In this document: piece after piece, positions 8,443 through 18,100 of the stretch
How positions within the stretch are numbered: position 1 is the stretch's first letter
Layout: every line of letters starts with the position of its first letter
Assembly (NCBI GenBank): GCA_002348365.1
Contig: DEBC01000072.1
Location: 1 to 33,225, forward strand
Length of the DNA stretch: 33,225 bases
Source of the DNA: Alphaproteobacteria bacterium UBA2966
GTDB taxonomy: Bacteria; Pseudomonadota; Alphaproteobacteria; UBA2966
Direction of reading: 5' to 3'
Position numbers and translations under genes: made by a program
Notes under the pieces: generated by a model
What the model saw: only the letters and a program-made list of their open reading frames with translations
What the model was told of the DNA's origin: nothing
Database searches by the model: none

Positions 8443-9460
8443 TCAGGATCTTCCCCACTACTTACGAGGGCTCATCGACTACGTGCGGAAAGAGTCACGC
8501 ACGGTTGTCGGCCTCACGATGACAGATATCGACCTGATCGTTTCTTCGGGACAGGTCTGTTATCAGGTCATCGACGGTCAGCGCGACGACCACAATTGGC
8601 TTGGCGACAGGGCCGTGACGGCCTTCCTCGATATGGGTGCAGGTGCCTTCATCGCCGAACGCACAGGCGTGACAACGGTATCAAACCTTCGACAGCGTGA
8701 CATTGCCGCCGGCAGACTGGGCGTGCCGACTGTTTCGTACGGCGACTGGGCGCTGTTTACTCACGAAGAACACAATCGTGCTCTACACAATATAGGCGGG
8801 ATCTCCAACCCCACGGTATTGCCGGCAGACGGGTCTCTCGAGGACATGTTTGCATTCGATTCCGGCCCGGGAAATATGATCATGGACGCCTTCGTCGGAT
8901 GGATCAGCAACAGTGAGATAGCTTTCGACGACGGAGGGCGGCTTGCCGCGGCAGGGCACGGTCAATGACGGCTTGCTCGCAGAATTCATGTCTCATCCCT
9001 TTATCCAACAACGCCCCCCAAAGCTGCAGCACGCCAGCTTTTCGGTCATGAGTATTCGCGCGGCTTTTTCGACAAGGGCCGGCAGTTGGGACTGGCCGAC
9101 TCTGATTTGCTTGCCACCGCGGCAGCGTTCACGGCAGACAGCATCGCATACGCGTACAAGAAATATGTTCTGCCTCCAATTGCAATTGACGAGATTTTCC
9201 TGGCAGGCGGCGGTGCATTGAACCGGACACTGGTGGAATTGATCCAGGCGCGCTTGGCACCGATTCGCGTGAGCACTCTGGATGAATTGGGTGTTCCGGT
9301 ACAGGCACGTGAAGTACTTACGATGATGGCGATCGGTAATGAGACTATTCAAGGTGAAACTGGAAATGTCCCGAAGGCGACCGGCGCCCGCCACCACGTA
9401 ATTGCGGGCGACATCACGCCGGGTGTCCAGCCACAATCGACGGGACACAGTCAGGACTAG
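8432..9460 (+). pseudogene. anmK: Decayed anhydro-N-acetylmuramic acid kinase (AnmK) remnant
   Basis: AnmK phosphorylates 1,6-anhydroMurNAc in peptidoglycan recycling. Recognisable parts are ERTGVTTVSNLRQRDIAAG, HNIGGISNPTVL, FDSGPGNMIMDAF, LATAAAFTADSIAYAY, FLAGGGALNR and the end GNVPKATGARH. About the first 90 residues, with the ATP-loop motif GTSLDGID, are absent; the ATG at 8432 lies inside the transporter gene end. The reading frame shifts +1 near 8954-8957 (a TGA follows at 8966) and returns near 9014-9022 in a run of six C. The 1029-base span is a multiple of three, so the shifts cancel. Two family motifs are also degraded: HGQT reads SGQV, and PKSTGRE reads PKAAARQ. Loss of the N-terminus and of motifs argues for a true remnant even if the indels are sequencing errors. 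Confidence 0.75.
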
Positions 9461-9493
9461 GTAGGTTTTGGTTCAGGAATCGAGGAGGAGACC

Positions 9494-10138
9494 ATGAGCA
9501 CGCGCGAACTCTACGTCGGACCGGTATCACCGTATGGTCGTGCCGTACGAATCGTTCTGGCGGAGAAAGGCCTCGAATACGAGCACGGCGGCGTCTTTCC
9601 CGGTTACGACATGTCTCCGACCAACCAGGTTCCGGCGCTCATCGAAGACGGCCAGGTCATCTGGGACAGCGGGGCGATCATTGAATACCTCATGTCCAGA
9701 TATCCCAACATTCCGCCCGTGTCCAGTCACGTACCGTTTGCGGACACACTGGTCCGGCCGGACCACGAGCTTAGCGACAAACTAACGCTGACGACACTGC
9801 TCACGCTGGGTACATGCCTCACGAACCTGTTTCAGTTCAGGGATGCGTTCCCGTCGTATGAAGATCACCCTTACCTGGGTCGTTGCATCGAGCGCGCCGG
9901 AAACATCATCGCGTGGTGTGAGACACAGTTGGACAGCGAAACAAATGGATTTTTCCCGGGATCTGTATCGGTCGCCGACGTTCGGCTTGCCTCATTACTA
10001 GCTTTTGTCGAAAGCGGCTACGTGGAATTCGACTGGAGATCATATGCAGGACCGAAAATGTCGTCCATGGTCGCGAGATTGGAGGCACGACCATCCTTTG
10101 TAGAGTTTCCAATCCCTCTAAAAGAGCCTGCCGCCTGA
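9494..10138 (+). CDS. Glutathione S-transferase family protein
   Basis: A 214-aa protein with an N-terminal thioredoxin-like domain (LYVGPVSPYGRAVRIVLAEKG; cis-proline in NQVPALIEDG; DSGAIIEYL for the glutathione gamma-glutamyl group) and an all-helical C-terminal domain from about residue 85, with VADVRLASLLAF as the conserved N-capping/hydrophobic staple region. It probably conjugates or isomerises electrophiles with glutathione in the cytosol. A strong ribosome binding site, GAGGAGGAG, lies just before the ATG. It starts 33 bases after the anmK remnant and ends 18 bases from the convergent glutamine-synthetase-like gene. Substrate not predictable. Confidence 0.88.
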   Translation: MSTRELYVGPVSPYGRAVRIVLAEKGLEYEHGGVFPGYDMSPTNQVPALIEDGQVIWDSGAIIEYLMSRYPNIPPVSSHVPFADTLVRPDHELSDKLTLTTLLTLGTCLTNLFQFRDAFPSYEDHPYLGRCIERAGNIIAWCETQLDSETNGFFPGSVSVADVRLASLLAFVESGYVEFDWRSYAGPKMSSMVARLEARPSFVEFPIPLKEPAA

Positions 10139-10156
10139 TTTGTGTTGGTTGAGCAT

Positions 10157-11623
10157 TCAGAATATTTCGAAATACTCGCGCTGCTCCCAGTCGGTCACCT
10201 CTGAAAGGAAACGTGACACTTCCGCTTCCTTGATCGTCAGGATGTAGTCAATGAACTCTTCACCGAGGGCCGTCTTGAATACATCGCTGTTTCGCAGCGC
10301 GGCAAGCGACTCGATGAGGCTGGCAGGCAACAAGGTCGCGTCGGAAGCATAAGGCGTTTCAACTGGCGGCGGCGGCGACAGTTTCCGTTCAATCCCGTCG
10401 AGACCCGAGTAAATCTGTGATGCAATATAGAGATATGGATTGGCGGCAGGTTCGCCGATGCGGTTCTCGATACGGGAAGCGGGATCACCATGCCCGCCCA
10501 GCACCCTGATCATGGCACCCTTGTTGTCATAAGCCCAATGTGCCCGCTCGGGCGCCAATGAATAGGGCTGATACCGCTTATAGCCATTGATTGTCGGCGT
10601 CGTGAATACGCAGGCCGCCGCCGCGTTCTCAAGCAGACCGGCGACATACTGACGACCGGTCGCCGACAGCACATCTCCTTCATCCTGCGCCATGAACGCG
10701 TTCTCTTGCGACTTCCGGTCGACCAGAGACTGGTGCAAGTGCCAGCCACTGGAGAACAAGTTCGTAACCTGCGGGCGGCACATGAACGTGCCGTGGTACC
10801 CATGTCGTCGGCAGATTTGCTTCACAGCACTCCGGAACAGCACCATGTCGTCAGCCCCCTCGATGCCCGTTCGGGGCTGAAAGGTGAATTCACACTGGCT
10901 GGGTCCATACTCGACCTCAATGGAGCGCAGTGGCAGGTCCAGCTCCAGGACTCCGCGCCGAATGATTTCCACCACGGGTTCCAGCTCATCCATGCGGAAT
11001 TCTGTCAGGTACTGGTATCCGTGCGAAAGCAGACTGACGTCTGGTGGGTCCCCTGGTTGACCGGCTTGTCCGGGCTGAAGCTTTGGGTCCTCGAGTTTGA
11101 GGACGTGGAATTCAACCTCAAGACCACAGGTGTAGTCATACCCTGATTCAGCAAGGCGCCTGATCGCATCACGACCGATCTGGCGTGTCGAAAAGGAGAT
11201 GGGCCGCCCGTCGGGATGAAAAATGTCGCATTGCATCCATCCGGTACGCTCGGCCCACGGTAGAACGCGGAAAGTTGTCGGGTCAGGCACCATGACAAAA
11301 TCGCAGGCGCCAGCCAGGTCATCCCGTCCTATACCGGCACCCGCTTCCCAAACCGAATAAACCGTGCGGTGAGACGTGTCCTTAAACAACAGCGTTGTCG
11401 TCATGGTGCAGCCGCCGGAGAACACCTGATCCAGTTCCCCAACCGTAATGCTCTTCCCCCGAAGGATGCCGTGCTGGTCGGCGAACGAGAGACGAATCAG
11501 CTCAAGCTGATTCTCCTCGGACACGCGTCGAACACGATCTGCCGCCGCCACGTCTTCCTCACGCCACAACGCGTACCGTTGGATGAAGTTCCCGCGCTCT
11601 TGGCTGTCCTGATGCGCGCTCAT
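10157..11623 (-). CDS. Glutamine synthetase-like gamma-glutamyl ligase
   Basis: A 488-aa glutamine synthetase-fold ligase. N-terminal beta-grasp domain to about residue 120, then the catalytic barrel with E169 and E171 (GLEVEFHVL), E236/E238 and Q243 (EVEYGPSQCEF), the ATP/glutamate loop GWHLHQSL (293-300), NGYKRYQP (346-353) and R384/E386/R388 (ASRIENRIGEP). All main catalytic groups seem present. The motif style and the length fit the PuuA/gamma-glutamylamide-synthetase branch rather than housekeeping GlnA; these enzymes glutamylate amines instead of ammonia. It starts 43 bases after the Rieske oxygenase gene ends, so the two are probably one transcript. By analogy with aniline and alkylamine pathways, it may prime an amine for oxidation; the amine is unknown. 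Confidence 0.82.
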   Translation of the reverse strand: MSAHQDSQERGNFIQRYALWREEDVAAADRVRRVSEENQLELIRLSFADQHGILRGKSITVGELDQVFSGGCTMTTTLLFKDTSHRTVYSVWEAGAGIGRDDLAGACDFVMVPDPTTFRVLPWAERTGWMQCDIFHPDGRPISFSTRQIGRDAIRRLAESGYDYTCGLEVEFHVLKLEDPKLQPGQAGQPGDPPDVSLLSHGYQYLTEFRMDELEPVVEIIRRGVLELDLPLRSIEVEYGPSQCEFTFQPRTGIEGADDMVLFRSAVKQICRRHGYHGTFMCRPQVTNLFSSGWHLHQSLVDRKSQENAFMAQDEGDVLSATGRQYVAGLLENAAAACVFTTPTINGYKRYQPYSLAPERAHWAYDNKGAMIRVLGGHGDPASRIENRIGEPAANPYLYIASQIYSGLDGIERKLSPPPPVETPYASDATLLPASLIESLAALRNSDVFKTALGEEFIDYILTIKEAEVSRFLSEVTDWEQREYFEIF

Positions 11624-11666
11624 CCCGGGTCCCGCAAGTCCTGCCTGAATTCAAGAAACAGACTGA

Positions 11667-12977
11667 TTAGCCGCGGGCCCAGGTGGATTGATCGCGACGC
11701 GCCTTGTCGCAGACCTCCCAACTGCCTTCCCATTCATCGCGCGGCGCCACTGCGTCAATGGTCACGGGATTGACCTCGGTGACATCCACCCGAGGCTCCA
11801 TCATGGGCAAAGCATCCGAACCATTCTCTGCGCTCTCGATGGACTCCCTCAACATGCGGCGATAGGCAGCAATGGCGATATCCGTCGTGCCCAGATTCTC
11901 CGCAGTACGGTCCTGAATAAATCCCATCGACTCCACCGCCCACTGATCATGCACGTTGATGTCATCGCCCATTCCGGTGAACGTCCGTGTCGCCTGTTCC
12001 TTCGGGTCATATCCATAGTTGTTAGATTTGTTTATGCGGGGATGGTAGTCGGGCAACTCATAGAGTTCGAGGCGCTGCTCCCGCATCCGAGCTTTGTCTA
12101 TCGGTTCATCAAAGCTGGTGAAGATCGCGTACCAATAGGAACTGACATCGTCTACCGGCACGTGCCATTGGGTGATAGTCATCTCGTTACTCATGGGAAT
12201 AGCGATCGCGTTGGGAAACAGCAAATTGGTGACCCGCGCGTGCATTCCCTGATTGTCGAGATCTCGGAGGGTAAGCAGCTGAAGTCCAAAATCCGTTTCT
12301 TCGACCCGAATCTCCGGACGAAAGGATTGCCGCATCACTCGGGTCATCTCGAGACCGCTGTCCGCGACATCATCCCTGAACTGCAGACCATAACCGTGCT
12401 CTGAGTCCTCGTCCTCTTCGAACCGGTGCAGGAATGATGCGTGCGCGGGATCAATTCCCACTTCAAGCAACTGAAGCCAATTGCAGTCTACGTAGCCTTT
12501 GAAAGCGAACGTGTATTCGTCTGGCGCCTGAAAACAATCCAGTCCGGGAAACTCTGGAGGCTCCCCGGCACCCATGTAGGCGAATATGACCCCGCTTTGC
12601 TCAGCGCATGGGTATGCCTTGTGCGAAATCCTTTGGTGCAGGGTACTACCTTCTGGCTCTGCGGGTTGTTCGAGGCAGTTTCCAGCCGTATCGAACAACC
12701 AGCCGTGAAAGGCACAACGAAGTCCACCGTCCTCCAGACGGCCGTAGGCAAGATCTGCACCGCGGTGGCAACATCGACGTCCCAGCAAGCCATAGCGACC
12801 GTCGTCGTCGCGGAACAGAACTAAATCCTCGCCGAGAAGGCGAACCGCACGCAACGGCCGATCACCCTGCAATTCTTCGACCAATGCCACGGGCTGCCAG
12901 TAGTGTCGAAGAAGCGTTCCCGCCCCGGTGCCCGGGCCAATTCGAGTAATCAGTTCGTTCTGCTCGGCGCTCATCAT
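11667..12977 (-). CDS. Rieske non-heme iron oxygenase, large (alpha) subunit
   Basis: A 436-aa aromatic-ring-hydroxylating-type oxygenase of the phthalate 4,5-dioxygenase-like branch. The Rieske [2Fe-2S] motif is C69-x-H71 (RRCCHRGADL) and C88-x2-H91 (CAFHGWLFD), counted from the first of two adjacent ATGs. The mononuclear-iron site is the D-x2-H-x4-H segment DPAHASFLHRF. The ATG at 12977 has GGGAG eight bases upstream; the open frame beyond it to 13085 looks random and overlaps the MarR gene. Neither a small subunit nor a ferredoxin or reductase gene is nearby, so electrons must come from a partner encoded elsewhere. It follows a MarR-type regulator and precedes a gamma-glutamyl ligase. Oxygenase call secure; substrate unknown. 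Confidence 0.92.
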   Translation of the reverse strand: MMSAEQNELITRIGPGTGAGTLLRHYWQPVALVEELQGDRPLRAVRLLGEDLVLFRDDDGRYGLLGRRCCHRGADLAYGRLEDGGLRCAFHGWLFDTAGNCLEQPAEPEGSTLHQRISHKAYPCAEQSGVIFAYMGAGEPPEFPGLDCFQAPDEYTFAFKGYVDCNWLQLLEVGIDPAHASFLHRFEEDEDSEHGYGLQFRDDVADSGLEMTRVMRQSFRPEIRVEETDFGLQLLTLRDLDNQGMHARVTNLLFPNAIAIPMSNEMTITQWHVPVDDVSSYWYAIFTSFDEPIDKARMREQRLELYELPDYHPRINKSNNYGYDPKEQATRTFTGMGDDINVHDQWAVESMGFIQDRTAENLGTTDIAIAAYRRMLRESIESAENGSDALPMMEPRVDVTEVNPVTIDAVAPRDEWEGSWEVCDKARRDQSTWARG

Positions 12978-13051
12978 GCGGGATACTCCCTCATGCCCAA
13001 TCGCTGCGCAGAGCAGAGGGTACTGCGAGATGATCTGTAATGAAAGAAGCT

Positions 13052-13579
13052 CTACCGAACGCCGAAGCGGATCTCGTCGCTCCAAAAACGCTCAAGACGG
13101 TTCAACGTGTCGTTGATCGATTGGATATCACCGGCCCCGAATAACCCACGATCGAACTCACCGACATGCCGGCGCAGCAATCCGTCAATGGTATCGCGAA
13201 GCTCTAATCCCTTGTCGGACAACCTGATGCGGAAAGAACGTCTGTCGTATTCAGACCTCTCCTGTTCGAGATACCCGTTTTCGACCAATTTCTTGAGATT
13301 GTAGGTGACGTTGGAACCGAGATAATAGCCGCGAGTCGTGAGCTCCCCGACACTCATTTCGGAATCTCCGATAGCATAGAGGATGAGACTTTGGACATTG
13401 CTGACGTCCGCAATCCCCAGTCGGTCCAGCTCACCCTTAACAACATCGAGAAACCGCCTATGCAATCGCTCGATGAGCTGGAGACATTCCAGATAGAGAG
13501 TCTTGAACTCATCCGCACCGACTTCGTCGGTACCAGCTTCGTCTTCGTTTTCTTGCGCCACGCTGTGTGTGTCGGCCAT
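13052..13579 (-). CDS. MarR-family transcriptional regulator, LdtR-like
   Basis: A 175-aa regulator with a winged helix-turn-helix core. The segment LYLECLQLIERLHRRFLDVV, the recognition region RGYYLGSNVTYNLKKLVENG and the wing SEYDRRSFRIRLSDKG strongly resemble the alphaproteobacterial LdtR group, whose studied members control an L,D-transpeptidase and stress tolerance. The N-terminal 23 residues are acidic and probably disordered. It lies between an MFS transporter gene (121 bases upstream) and a Rieske oxygenase gene (74 bases downstream) on the same strand, so it might regulate these, itself, or distant cell-wall genes. An imperfect palindrome upstream at 13613-13630 is a candidate operator. 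LdtR similarity is from memory of the family pattern and needs alignment. Confidence 0.85.
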   Translation of the reverse strand: MADTHSVAQENEDEAGTDEVGADEFKTLYLECLQLIERLHRRFLDVVKGELDRLGIADVSNVQSLILYAIGDSEMSVGELTTRGYYLGSNVTYNLKKLVENGYLEQERSEYDRRSFRIRLSDKGLELRDTIDGLLRRHVGEFDRGLFGAGDIQSINDTLNRLERFWSDEIRFGVR

Positions 13580-13612
13580 TGCCGTTGTTCGCGTTGAATC
13601 CCCCGATTATTC

Positions 13613-13630
13613 AAGAACCGACCGGCTCTT
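13613..13630. promoter_or_regulatory. Candidate MarR operator (imperfect palindrome)
   Basis: AAGAACCGACCGGCTCTT matches its own reverse complement at 14 of 18 positions and lies 34-51 bases upstream of the MarR-family start codon. The symmetry and position suit an autoregulatory site for a dimeric MarR protein. No published consensus was matched, so this is a guess from symmetry. Confidence 0.3.
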
Positions 13631-13700
13631 CTCAGTGTGTCATATCAGCAAAGGTCTTAAAAAGTCCTATTTTTTCACGAGTCGCTCAGTGTGCGGCCGA

Positions 13701-15017
13701 TCACCGCACGGACCAGGGCAGGCGTGATGCCTGTATTCGGCCCCAATCGAGAACATCGGGTTCTATGACTTCTGCTTCCGGCTGCTCCGTCTCCGGTTCC
13801 GACCTCGGATCCAGCTCTGCGATCGCAGGTGTTGTGGCAGGCATCGCCGAAAATGGCGTCTGATCCTCAGCTGGAAGCGGTTCTCGCCGGGTCATGCGGA
13901 AGACCACAAAAACTGCCAAGCCCGTGGTGACCCCGCCAGTGAATATGAACAACCCAAACGGTCCAGCCATGCCCATGAAGGCGGATGCTGCCACCGGCCC
14001 GACCACCGCGCCAACACCATAGGCAAACAGCAATCCGGCGCTGACCGAAACCAGTTGAGTGGTTTCGGCATAATCGTTGGCGTGGGTGAGGCCTTGTCCG
14101 TAAAGCGTAAAAGCCATGCCACCGTATACCGCGACAAGTATCAGAAGCATGGAAAACTTGAGGTCACCCATAATGACCATCAAAAGACTGGCGATCGCGG
14201 CACCCGCAAGCACCCACAGTACGACCTTTCGGCGATCGAACCGATCGGAAAGCCAACCTACAGGCCACTGCACCAAGAGGCCTGCGAAGATGGCGATCGC
14301 CATGAATGTCGACACCTGGCCTGTATCGAAACCGCTTTTTTGGGCGAACAGCGGGCCCAGATTGAAGAATGCCGCATTGATGGCTCCTGCGGAGAAACAC
14401 AGAGCGACACCCAAGGGCGAAATCCGCATCAAGGCGAATATTCCCAATCGCTCGCCAGGATCGGGGATTGGCGCTTCCATGCGTGTCAACGCAATCGGGA
14501 CCAAAGAGAATGAAAACAACATCGCGACGACGCTGAACAGGATGAACGACCCCGGTTCGCTCAGGTTCAGCATCAACTGACCAGAGCTCAGCGCGAGGAA
14601 GGATGTGACCATGTAAACCGACAACACGCGGCCACGGATCTCATTGGGAACCTTCGCGTTGATCCAGGATTCGGCAATTGTGTAAAGAGCGGCAGTACAG
14701 AAACCTGTGAGGACTCGCAGAATTCCCCACGCGACCGGAGCGATGAGAACGGGATGCATCAAAGCCGTGCAGGAAGCGAGGGCCGCGAGCGCCGCGAATG
14801 CTCGAATGTGACCGACTCGATCGACAAACCAGTGACAGATTTGAGTTCCCAGAATGAACCCAACCGAAAAGCACGCGAGGACGATACCGACCTGGAGTTC
14901 GGGAATGTTCTCGATGCCCATCCGCACGGCAAGGAGCGTCGTGAACAGGCCGCTTCCGGCAATGAGGAGGCCTGAGCCGATAAACAGGGCCACGAGGACC
15001 AGCAACACTTGAACCAT
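13701..15017 (-). CDS. MFS transporter (YcaD-like group)
   Basis: An inner-membrane major-facilitator protein of 438 aa with about twelve hydrophobic segments. After helix 2 comes the cytoplasmic loop HWFVDRVGHIRAF, the MFS signature position, and a second copy (GWLSDRFDRRKVVLW) follows helix 8. ESWINAKVPNEIRGRVLSVY is a segment common in the YcaD-like subgroup. The last 60 residues form a hydrophilic acidic/proline tail after helix 12. It lies 168 bases after icmF on the same strand and upstream of the MarR regulator. The substrate is unknown; regulators of this type often sit next to the exporters they control. Confidence 0.88.
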   Translation of the reverse strand: MVQVLLVLVALFIGSGLLIAGSGLFTTLLAVRMGIENIPELQVGIVLACFSVGFILGTQICHWFVDRVGHIRAFAALAALASCTALMHPVLIAPVAWGILRVLTGFCTAALYTIAESWINAKVPNEIRGRVLSVYMVTSFLALSSGQLMLNLSEPGSFILFSVVAMLFSFSLVPIALTRMEAPIPDPGERLGIFALMRISPLGVALCFSAGAINAAFFNLGPLFAQKSGFDTGQVSTFMAIAIFAGLLVQWPVGWLSDRFDRRKVVLWVLAGAAIASLLMVIMGDLKFSMLLILVAVYGGMAFTLYGQGLTHANDYAETTQLVSVSAGLLFAYGVGAVVGPVAASAFMGMAGPFGLFIFTGGVTTGLAVFVVFRMTRREPLPAEDQTPFSAMPATTPAIAELDPRSEPETEQPEAEVIEPDVLDWGRIQASRLPWSVR

Positions 15018-15185
15018 TGGCCGACCTCAGCTCAACGACGGGCAATCCCCGTGGTCCGGCTGGCGCACCGTTGCGCCCAAATCTACGAACATCAACGCGT
15101 CACGTAGGCGTTCCTGGTCGACGGCACAAGCGAAATCGGCCGCACCGTTTCATTTCATTGAGCAATCAGCAATCAGACTGGGGCG

Positions 15186-18100
15186 TTACATGTTTCGCCG
15201 ATACTGGCCGCCGACCTCGAACAGGGCATTGGTAATCTGTCCAAGCGAGCAAACGCGGACCGCATCCATCAGTACGGCGAAAACATTCTCATTGGCGGTC
15301 GCGGCCTGTTTCAGCCGCTCGAGCATGGCGGGCGCCTCGCGTGCATGACGTTTGTGGTAATCGCGCAGGCGCTTTAGCTGGCTCTTCTTTTCCTTGTCCG
15401 TGGAACGCGCCAGGACAACCGACGTGATTTTGGGGGCATCGGCATCAGGGTCGAGGAAAGTGTTGACGCCAACCAACGGATAGCTGCCGTCGTGTTTACG
15501 GGTCTCGTAATAGAGAGACTCGTCTTGAATCTTTCCGCGCTGGTATCCCGTCTCCATGGCACCCAGCACGCCGCCGCGCTCGGACAGACGCTCAAATTCC
15601 TTGAGAACCGCTTCCTCCACAAGATCCGTCAGCTCGTCAATGATGAAGGAACCTTGATTCGGATTCTCATTGCCCGCCAAACCCCATTCCTTGTTGATGA
15701 TGAGCTGAATTGCCATGGCACGCCGTACGGATTCCTCTGACGGGGTCGTGATCGCCTCGTCATAGGCATTGGTGTGCAGGCTGTTGGTCGAGTCATACGT
15801 GGCCACCAACGCTTGGAGTGTCGTACGAATATCATTGAAGGCGTATTCCTGGGCGTGCAGGGACCGGCCCGACGTTTGTGTATGGTACTTGAGCTTCTGG
15901 CTTCGCTCGGACGCCCCATACTTATCGCGCAGTGTTACCGCCCAGATGCGTCGCGCAACCCGGCCCAGTACGGTGTACTCTGGGTCCATGCCCGCGGAAA
16001 AGAAGAAGGAAAGGTTGGGCGCAAAATCATCGATGTCCATGCCGCGGGCGAGATAGGCTTCGACATAGGTAAAGCCGTTTGCAAGGGTGAAAGCGAGCTG
16101 ACTGATCGGGTTCGCACCGGCTTCAGCAATGTGATAGCCCGAGATCGACACCGAATAGAAATTCCGCACTCCGTGATCGACAAAATAAGCTTGGATGTCG
16201 CCCATGACCTTGAGCGAGAATTCGGTGGAGAACAGACAGGTATTCTGGCCCTGATCCTCTTTGAGGATGTCTGCCTGTACGGTTCCCCGGACGTTCTCGT
16301 GGACCCACCTACGAATTCGTTTCAGTTCGGCGGCCTTTGGCTCCCTGCCCTTCTCCTCCCGAAACTTGTCTAGTTGTTGTTCGATGGCCGTATTGAGGAA
16401 CATCGCCATAATTGTCGGCGCTGGGCCATTGATGGTCATCGACACTGACGTGGACATGTCACAAAGGTCGAACCCGTCGTATGTCGCCTTCATGTCGTCC
16501 AGCGTTGCAATGGAGACGCCCGAGTTGCCAACCTTTCCGTAAATGTCGGGCCGCAGGTCGGGATCGTTACCGTACAAGGTCACGGAATCGAACGCGGTTG
16601 AGAGGCGCTTTGCTGGCGAGTGTTTCGAGAGAAGCTTGAAGCGCTTATTCGTGCGGAACGGATCGCCCTCTCCCGCAAACATGCGGGTCGGATCCTCTCC
16701 CTGTCGCTTAAACGGAAAGACTCCTGCCGTAAACGGAAAGTAACCCGGCAGGTTTTCGCGCCGCAGCCATCGGAGCAATTCCCCGTCATCCTCGTAGTCG
16801 GGAAGCGCCACGCGGGGGAGTTCGTTTCCGCAAATGGTGGTTGTCGTCAACGGCGTCCTGAATTCCCGGTCACGAACCTGGTAGACGTACTCCTCACCAG
16901 AATAGGCTTCTCTCACCGTGGGCCATTCGATCAAGAGCCGTTTCGACTCATCATCCAGACCGGCCTGCCTTTCAGCTGCGAGGCGATCCAGCTCAGCCGT
17001 TTCCCCGCCGGCGTGACTCAGCATCTTCGCGGCCGCATTTAGTTGCTGACGCTCCCGCGCCAACTTGGTCTGCTCTTCTGTCTGTTGATGATAGCTTCGT
17101 ACAGAATCCGAAATTTCGGCGAGATAACGGGACCGCTCGGCTGGGACGATCAAGTCACGGTCGGAAGAGGTCTTGGCCTGGTCGGCGTGCTGCCCTCCTC
17201 CCCAATCAATCAGGCCGCCTGCATGCAGGGCCTCTACCAAGGCATGATGCAGGGCAGTCACACCTTTGTCATTGAACTTGGACGCGATGGTGCCAAAAAC
17301 GGGCATGCTTTCGGGACGTTCGCCAAACAGTTCATGATTGCGTTGAAACTGTTTTCGCACATCCCTTAAGGCGTCTTCGGCTCCTTTGCGGTCAAACTTG
17401 TTGATCACCACGAAGTCTGCAAAGTCGAGCATATCGATTTTCTCGAGTTGGCTCGCTGCACCATATTCCGGCGTCATCGCATAAATCGTCACATCTACGT
17501 GTGGAACGATTTCAGCGTCGCCCTGACCGATGCCGGACGTCTCCACAATGATAAGGTCGTGACCCGCCGCCTTGCAGGCCATGATCGCATCCGGCAAACA
17601 CGCGGCTAATTCCGTCCCGGATTCTCGCGTCGCCAATGAGCGCATATATACGTTCGCGTGATGAATGGCATTCATCCGAATGCGATCCCCGAGGAGCGCG
17701 CCTCCGGTTCGCCGTTTGGAAGGATCGACAGCGATAATTGCCAGCTTCAAATCTGGATCACTGAGCCGAAATCGCCGCACGATCTCATCGGTCAGCGAAG
17801 ACTTACCTGCGCCGCCTGTTCCGGTAAGCCCGACGACGGGAATCTCGCCTCGGGCCTCTGCACGCCTTTCAATCTCCTTGCGGAATTTAATTCGGGGCTT
17901 ACCGAGCTCCAATGTAGTGATCACGCGCGAGAGGGTGCCGTGGTTCCCACTGTCCAAAAGGGTCAAGTCCTTGGGCAGGGCCTTCGCCAGATCGGCATCC
18001 GCCCGCCGAAGCATGTCATCGATGATGCCTTGAAGTCCCAGTTTCTGCCCGTCTTCGGGCGCGTAGATTCTGGCTACACCGTAAGATTGGAGTTCTCTTA

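Noticed and set aside
13052..13085. Overlap of an extended Rieske start with the MarR gene end
   Set aside because: The extension is not Rieske-like; the adjacent ATGs near 12977 have a good ribosome binding site and remove the overlap.
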